Source: Alphaproteobacteria bacterium (lineage in GTDB: Bacteria > Pseudomonadota > Alphaproteobacteria > UBA8366 > GCA-2717185). From it: a DNA stretch of 10,101 nucleotides. Each line of letters begins with the position of its first letter. The stretch's first letter is position 1. The stretch is from the NCBI GenBank assembly GCA_016764135.1, contig JAESSL010000165.1, forward strand, positions 1-10,101. The letters are read 5' to 3'. This document shows positions 6,280-10,101 of this stretch, piece after piece. The translations under genes and the position numbers were made by a program. The notes beneath the pieces were generated by a model. That model ran no database searches and had not been told where the DNA came from. It was given only the letters and a program-made list of their open reading frames with translations.

Positions 6280-7032
6280 TCAGTAAACGTGCTGACCGCC
6301 GGTGACGAAAATCTCCGTGCCGGTGACATAGCTGAAATCGCTATTGCAGAGCTGGAAGACGCAGGCGGCGAATTCCTCCGGCGTACCCATTCTGTGCAGG
6401 GGGATGCGATTGATAAGCGGCTCGTATTCATCGCCGACCATTTCAGTTTCAATCTCACCGGGCGCCACCGCGTTCACCCGTACGCCCAGCGCCGCGAATT
6501 CGACGGCCATTTCGCGCGTTAGCGCCGAGAGCGCCGCCTTCGACGTGGAATAGGCCGATCCGGCGAAGGGGTGTATGGCGTGTCCGGCGATGGAGGTGAT
6601 ATTGACGATCGCGCCGCCGCCATCCTTGGCGCCGCGACCCAGCGCACTGGCGAAACCACGGGCCAGAATGAGGGGCGTAAATAAATTCAGCTCAAACACC
6701 TCCCGCCAGCCGTCCAGCCCGCCATTCAGGCAGCCCAACCGTTCCTGATAGGGCGTCTTGGGCGATACCGCCGCATTATTGACCAAGGCGTGCACCGGTT
6801 GATCGGCGATAATTTCGCTTACGCGCTCAACAAAGGCCGATACGTCGGTCGGGTTCGACAAATCAGTTGGAATATGGTGGCTCCAGTTCGGGTCGCGTTT
6901 GCAATGCTCGGGCACATCTTCGCGGCTGCAGGTAATGATGCGCCACCCTTCGTCTGAAAATCGCTGGACCGTGGCGTGACCGATCCCTCGGCTGGCGCCG
7001 GTCAGAATCACGGTTTTCACACTATCCGTCAT
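6280..7032 (-). CDS. Short-chain dehydrogenase/reductase (SDR)
   Basis: A 250-residue classical SDR, the standard length for an NAD(P)-dependent alcohol/ketone oxidoreductase of the FabG-like type. Motifs in order are the nucleotide-binding TGASRGIG at 11-18, D57 near the adenine pocket, NNAA at 85-88, and the catalytic tetrad N115, S147, Y161 and K165 (YSTSK). PGEIETEM at 191-198 covers the substrate-loop region, and the protein ends with the typical VTGG (243-246). Arg36-Ser-Arg after beta 2 (SREDV) suggests NADP(H) preference by the usual rule. It is not fabG itself by context, and the substrate is unknown. AGGAG (complement of 7040-7044) is 7 bases before the ATG. It lies 45 bases downstream of the CDF transporter on the same strand, so it is probably the last gene of a pdxH-led unit. 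Confidence 0.88.
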   Translation of the reverse strand: MTDSVKTVILTGASRGIGHATVQRFSDEGWRIITCSREDVPEHCKRDPNWSHHIPTDLSNPTDVSAFVERVSEIIADQPVHALVNNAAVSPKTPYQERLGCLNGGLDGWREVFELNLFTPLILARGFASALGRGAKDGGGAIVNITSIAGHAIHPFAGSAYSTSKAALSALTREMAVEFAALGVRVNAVAPGEIETEMVGDEYEPLINRIPLHRMGTPEEFAACVFQLCNSDFSYVTGTEIFVTGGQHVY

Positions 7033-7077
7033 GAGGGCGCTCCTGCGTATTGGCGTGTTTCAGGTTGGGTTTCGACA

Positions 7078-8004
7078 TTAATCATGTTGGGCGTGGGCTT
7101 CAAAAATTCCAGCGGGGTCCTGGTGGATCAGCACCTCGGCGCCTTTGAACGCATCGCGCACCAGACGTTCGACATCGTCGGAAATAACATGAGCCTCCAT
7201 CAAGGTTATGTTCGGATCAAGCTCCAGGTGCAATTGGATGAAGACGTCCTGCCCGGATCGGCGGGTTCTTAACTCATGTAAATCAAGGACGCTCTCATGC
7301 GCCATGACGATGTCCTCAACCTGGCGCCGTTCTTCGCTGGGCAACTCCCGGTCCATCAACATATCCAGCGCGTCGCCCAGAATACGCCAGGCGCCAAACA
7401 GCAGATATCCGGTGATTGCGGCGCCAATGAGAGGATCGAGTAAGTCCCATGAAAAATAAGCATGGCCGACGAGCGCGCCAATAACGGCGCAATTGATCAG
7501 CAGGTCGCCTTTGTAGTGCAGCGAATCTGCGGTTATCGCGACCGATCCGGATTTTTTGACGACGTAAGTTTGAAATATGACGAGAAACAGGGTCAGTACG
7601 ATCGAGAAAATCATGATCGCCACGCCGGTTTCCATGTTCTTTATCGCGGCGGGATGTAGCAAACGTTCAATGGCGTGAAACAGGACGACGATGGCCGATC
7701 CGGCGACAAAAGCCGCCTGCGCCAGGGCGGCCAGCGCCTCGGCTTTGCCATGTCCAAAACGATGTTCGCGGTCGGCGGGCGTTAGCGAATGGCGAACGGC
7801 GAAGAGCGTGACGAGGGAGGCCGCTCCATCCAGTAACGAATCAACGAGCGTGGAGAGCATGGCGACGGATTCCGTCAGGGTCCACGCATATAGTTTCGTA
7901 CCGATCAACGTTATCGCCACCGTAAGCGACGCATAGGTCGCCCAGCGCATCAAATTGCTATTTGTGCGACTTTCGGGTGAAACGGGGGTCGTGTCAGCGT
8001 TCAT
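7078..8004 (-). CDS. fieF: Cation diffusion facilitator exporter, FieF-like
   Basis: A 308-residue inner-membrane metal/proton antiporter closely resembling E. coli FieF (YiiP), which exports Fe2+ and Zn2+. Six membrane helices fall at about 22-42, 48-70, 90-112, 125-147, 168-184 and 187-208, followed by a cytoplasmic metallochaperone-like domain (about 215-300). Every FieF metal ligand is recognisable. Site A is D55, D59, H163, D167. Site B is D78, H81, H85 (HRFGHGK). Site C is H243, H259, H294 and D296 (IHQDP). Sites A and B are offset from E. coli numbering by exactly +10. The D-D/H-D site A is the Zn/Fe/Cd-type arrangement. It starts 27 bases after the pdxH stop with no convincing ribosome site, suggesting translational coupling or dependence on pdxH transcription. 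Specificity between iron and zinc is unresolved. Confidence 0.88.
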   Translation of the reverse strand: MNADTTPVSPESRTNSNLMRWATYASLTVAITLIGTKLYAWTLTESVAMLSTLVDSLLDGAASLVTLFAVRHSLTPADREHRFGHGKAEALAALAQAAFVAGSAIVVLFHAIERLLHPAAIKNMETGVAIMIFSIVLTLFLVIFQTYVVKKSGSVAITADSLHYKGDLLINCAVIGALVGHAYFSWDLLDPLIGAAITGYLLFGAWRILGDALDMLMDRELPSEERRQVEDIVMAHESVLDLHELRTRRSGQDVFIQLHLELDPNITLMEAHVISDDVERLVRDAFKGAEVLIHQDPAGIFEAHAQHD

Positions 8005-8031
8005 AGGCAGGGTGTTGGTTCTTGCAGGTGG

Positions 8032-8622
8032 TTACGGAAAGAGATGCTCGGTCGTCCACGCGTCTTTTTCGCGCTTATACACGATCCGTTCGTGTAGTCT
8101 GAACTTTCCGTCGTCCCAGAATTCAAAATAATCCGGGCGAAGACGAAATCCAGACCATTGCGGTGGTTTTGGCACTGTGCTGACGCCAAATTTCGCCGCG
8201 AACTTCGCAATATTTGTTTCGAGCTGGAACCGCCCGGACATGGGACGGGACTGATCGCTCGCCCAGGCGCCAATCTGGCTGCCGCGGTCGCGGGTCGCGA
8301 AATAGGCGTTTGCTTCGGAATCGGGGACCTGTTCGACAGGGCCTTCAATTCGGATTTGCTGTTTCAATGATTTCCAATGGAACAACAAGGCGGCGAAGGG
8401 ATTGTCCCGAAGCTCGTCTCCCTTGCGGCTTTCCAGGTTTGTGTAAAAAACAAAGCCGTTTTCGTCATGGTGTTTTAACAGCACCATGCGAGCGCTGGGA
8501 CGACCGGACTTTGACGCTGTGGCAAGCGTAACGGCGGTTGGTTCGTTGATTTCAGCCTCTTTTGCGCGATCAAACCATTCCGCAAACAAAAAAAGTGGGT
8601 CATCTGTGTTTGTAATAGCCAT
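8032..8622 (-). CDS. pdxH: Pyridoxamine/pyridoxine 5'-phosphate oxidase
   Basis: A 196-residue FMN-dependent oxidase converting pyridoxine- or pyridoxamine-5'-phosphate to PLP, the last step of cofactor synthesis and salvage in the cytoplasm. The flavin-binding split-barrel N-terminal part includes RPSARMVLLK (41-50) and FYTNLESRKGDEL (59-71). FHWKSLKQQIRIEG (81-94) follows. The signature C-terminal dimerisation domain runs from PPQWSGFRLRPDYFEFW (153-169) through RLHER (175-179) to WTTEHLFP (189-196); R175 and H177 match the substrate-binding Arg and His of E. coli PdxH. It is about 20 residues shorter than the E. coli enzyme at the N-terminus, which is common. The usual Arg of the terminal R-L-x-P is His193. 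No Shine-Dalgarno precedes the ATG; instead TATATATT ends 8 bases upstream, so a leaderless or near-leaderless message is possible. It appears to head the pdxH / CDF / SDR run. Confidence 0.93.
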   Translation of the reverse strand: MAITNTDDPLFLFAEWFDRAKEAEINEPTAVTLATASKSGRPSARMVLLKHHDENGFVFYTNLESRKGDELRDNPFAALLFHWKSLKQQIRIEGPVEQVPDSEANAYFATRDRGSQIGAWASDQSRPMSGRFQLETNIAKFAAKFGVSTVPKPPQWSGFRLRPDYFEFWDDGKFRLHERIVYKREKDAWTTEHLFP

Positions 8623-8630
8623 GGGGGCAC

Positions 8631-8638
8631 AATATATA
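8631..8638 (-). promoter_or_regulatory. Candidate -10 box immediately before pdxH
   Basis: On the minus strand TATATATT (complement of 8631-8638) ends 8 bases before the pdxH ATG. A start of transcription 7-8 bases downstream would fall at or next to the start codon, giving a leaderless message, consistent with the missing Shine-Dalgarno. No good -35 box is present at 16-18 bases upstream, so this is tentative. Confidence 0.3.
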
Positions 8639-8658
8639 GAGTCCAGAGGGATGCTAGG

Positions 8659-8673
8659 GCGGCGTTTCGCCGC
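8659..8673. repeat. Small GC-rich inverted repeat in the pdxH/lipoprotein divergent region
   Basis: GCGGCG (8659-8664) and CGCCGC (8668-8673) flank a TTT loop, a 6-bp perfect stem in the 141-base region between the divergent genes. No T run follows on either strand, so it is not a terminator. An operator or chance are both possible. Confidence 0.35.
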
Positions 8674-8763
8674 GCGTGCTGATATAGACTACGTGAGCGC
8701 ATCTGGATGCAAGGGGAAGCGGTTTTTTTCGTGCGGGGCGAAATATTGAAAAGGAACATTCGA

Positions 8764-9234
8764 ATGAAACCGATCGTAATTCCAGTCATCGCGGCGATGT
8801 TTGCGCTGTCTGCGTGCGCCTCGGACCAAGGTTCGAAACAAACTGGCGGCACATTGGTCGGCGCCGGGTTGGGCGCGCTCCTTGGCTCTCAAATCGGGTC
8901 TGGTAGCGGAAAATTGGTCGCTGTCGCCGTTGGCGCCTTGGCGGGCGCCATGTTTGGCGGAGAAATTGGCAAATCGCTGGATAAAGCGGATCGTGCAGCG
9001 ATACATCGCAGCACGAACAACGCACTGGAAACAGGTCGCTCCGGCGAGACGGTTGCATGGAACAATCCAGATTCCGGGAATTATGGGTCGGTGGTGCCGG
9101 AACCGGCCTATCGAGCGCCTAGTGGCGAATATTGCCGGGAATATCAGCAGACAATTACGGTTGCCGGAAAATCGGAAGAAGCCTATGGCAAGGCGTGCCG
9201 TAAACCCGACGGTAGTTGGGAAATCATCAAATAG
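8764..9234 (+). CDS. Gly-zipper outer-membrane lipoprotein, 17-kDa surface-antigen-like
   Basis: A 156-residue predicted lipoprotein. It has a short Lys-led hydrophobic signal peptide with the lipobox L15-S-A-C18, so Cys18 would be lipidated after signal peptidase II cleavage. Residues 28-68 form a glycine-zipper pair of hydrophobic segments (GGTLVGAGLGALLG and GALAGAMFGGEIG) typical of the Rickettsia 17-kDa antigen and SlyB-like families. A short C-terminal domain follows, with REYQQTITVAGK at 125-136 and a conserved Cys pair (C124, C145), ending GSWEIIK; this matches the RT0821/Lpp0805-type surface protein pattern. It is probably anchored in the outer membrane facing the periplasm; its role is unknown, perhaps envelope integrity. 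The ATG at 8764 is preferred because AAGGA (8751-8755) is 8 bases before it and the signal peptide begins there. An in-frame ATG at 8707 would bury the signal. The DnaJ-like gene follows after 31 bases. Confidence 0.85.
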   Translation: MKPIVIPVIAAMFALSACASDQGSKQTGGTLVGAGLGALLGSQIGSGSGKLVAVAVGALAGAMFGGEIGKSLDKADRAAIHRSTNNALETGRSGETVAWNNPDSGNYGSVVPEPAYRAPSGEYCREYQQTITVAGKSEEAYGKACRKPDGSWEIIK

Positions 9235-9265
9235 AGCAATTTTCTAGACATATTTCAGGTGCGGT

Positions 9266-10101
9266 ATGAAAGATCCTTATCAAGTTCTGTCAGTGTCGCC
9301 GACGGCGAGCCCGGCTGAAATAAAGGCCGCCTATCGTAGTCTGGCGAAAGAGTTGCATCCGGATGTAAATCCCGGTGACACAATCGTTGAACATCGATTC
9401 AAGGAAGTCACCGCCGCGTATGATTTACTGTCCGATTCCGAGAAGAAAGGTCAATACGACCGACGGGAAATCAACGCCGACGGATCGCCGCGATACGATC
9501 AATCCTTTCACCGGGGCGGTGGCGGCGGCGGATTTGGCGGCGGGAATTTCGAAGACGCCTTTTCAGACCTGTTCGGACGTCGTCGCACCCGGCAGGTAAA
9601 GGGAAAAGACGTTACCTATTCAGTGCGAATTCTCTTTCTGGAAGCCGTGGAAGGCGTGCGGCGGCGCGTCCAGTTGTATGACGGCAAGAAGCTGGATGTG
9701 GATATTCCGGCCGGGTCCCAGGAGGGGGATACCCTGCGGCTGAAGAACCAGGGCATGGATGGCTTCAATGGCGGCCCGGCGGGCGACGCTTTTGTTGAAA
9801 TTCACGTCGACGCCCATCCGTTTTTCGAACGCGATGGGATGGATATTCATCTCGAAGTCCCGATTACGTTGTCTGAAGCGGTGCTGGGCGCAAAAATCAA
9901 TGTGCCGACGCCGCATGGTCCGGTCGTGGTGAACGTGCCGCCGGGCACCAATACCGGTCGCACGCTGCGTCTGAAAGGACGCGGCATGGTGAAGGGAACG
10001 GGAACGGCGGAACGAAAAGGCGATCAGTATATTCGTCTGAAAGTCACATTGCCGGACAAACCCGACGCGAAGCTCGAAGAATTTGCGCGGGAATGGTTGG
10101 A
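9266..10101 (+). CDS. DnaJ/CbpA-like co-chaperone (class II J-protein), 3' end outside window
   Basis: The gene is open to the right edge (278 codons plus 2 bases) without a stop. The start reads MKDPYQVLSV. The J domain spans about 3-67 with the DnaK-stimulating HPD at 31-33 and the helix IV end KKGQYDR. A Gly/Phe-rich linker lies at about 82-104 (six consecutive Gly at 84-89). The C-terminal substrate-binding domain begins near 112 (GKDVTYSVRI, LEAVEG) and includes DVDIPAG at 144-150, then a second half with LSEAVLGAKI, VNVPPGTNTGRTLRLKG and DQYIRL. There are no C-x-x-C-x-G-x-G zinc fingers, so it is a CbpA-type (class II) J-protein acting with DnaK in the cytoplasm, not DnaJ itself. The ribosome site is weak (AGGTG at 9257-9261). 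It is probably co-transcribed with the lipoprotein. Most of the protein appears present, since the last residues resemble the usual C-terminal helix. Confidence 0.9.
   Translation, partial: MKDPYQVLSVSPTASPAEIKAAYRSLAKELHPDVNPGDTIVEHRFKEVTAAYDLLSDSEKKGQYDRREINADGSPRYDQSFHRGGGGGGFGGGNFEDAFSDLFGRRRTRQVKGKDVTYSVRILFLEAVEGVRRRVQLYDGKKLDVDIPAGSQEGDTLRLKNQGMDGFNGGPAGDAFVEIHVDAHPFFERDGMDIHLEVPITLSEAVLGAKINVPTPHGPVVVNVPPGTNTGRTLRLKGRGMVKGTGTAERKGDQYIRLKVTLPDKPDAKLEEFAREWL

Noticed and set aside
8801..9247. Plus-strand 148-codon frame overlapping the lipoprotein in another phase
   Set aside because: No ribosome site and no family signature, whereas the overlapping frame has a lipobox, Gly zipper and a good Shine-Dalgarno.

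Overview
The window looks like a chromosomal segment of an alphaproteobacterium of moderate GC (mid-50s by eye). The evidence is a 5-aminolevulinate synthase of the C4 (Shemin) type that aligns with Rhodobacter HemA, a 17-kDa-antigen-like Gly-zipper lipoprotein, and the order pdxH / lipoprotein / DnaJ-like chaperone. The genus cannot be named. No RNA gene, insertion sequence, CRISPR array, phage gene or integrase was found, and no stretch above 300 bases lacks a gene.

Layout. (1) 1-106, minus strand: the first 35 codons of a PfkB/ribokinase-family sugar kinase, preceded by a 148-base intergenic tract rich in inverted and tandem repeats. (2) 255-1232, minus: a RimK-like ATP-grasp ligase. An AT-rich divergent region (1233-1462) separates it from (3) a plus-strand run: an omega-amine:pyruvate-type class III aminotransferase (1463-2854), 5-aminolevulinate synthase hemA (2886-4097), a PadR-like winged-helix regulator (4170-4715) and a cytoplasmic formylglycine-type sulfatase (4778-6250). 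(4) A convergent minus-strand run transcribed in the order pdxH (8622-8032), FieF-like cation exporter (8004-7078), SDR oxidoreductase (7032-6280). (5) Divergent from pdxH, a Gly-zipper lipoprotein (8764-9234) and a class II DnaJ/CbpA-like co-chaperone (9266 to the right edge).

Functional reading. The two central enzymes, aminotransferase and HemA, both use PLP. pdxH, which makes PLP, and a ferrous-iron/zinc exporter lie within 5 kb, so the neighbourhood has a loose PLP / tetrapyrrole / iron theme. This is inference from proximity; the genes sit in separate transcription units. The substrates of the ATP-grasp ligase, aminotransferase, sulfatase and SDR cannot be fixed from sequence.

The least ordinary DNA is the 107-254 intergenic tract. 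A perfect 13-bp inverted repeat would sequester the ribosome-binding site of the kinase gene, its loop is made largely of 13-base tandem repeats, and a second long interrupted inverted repeat lies just upstream. I see no clear new multi-gene system. The best candidates for follow-up are that leader and the ligase/aminotransferase/ALAS/PadR/sulfatase neighbourhood.
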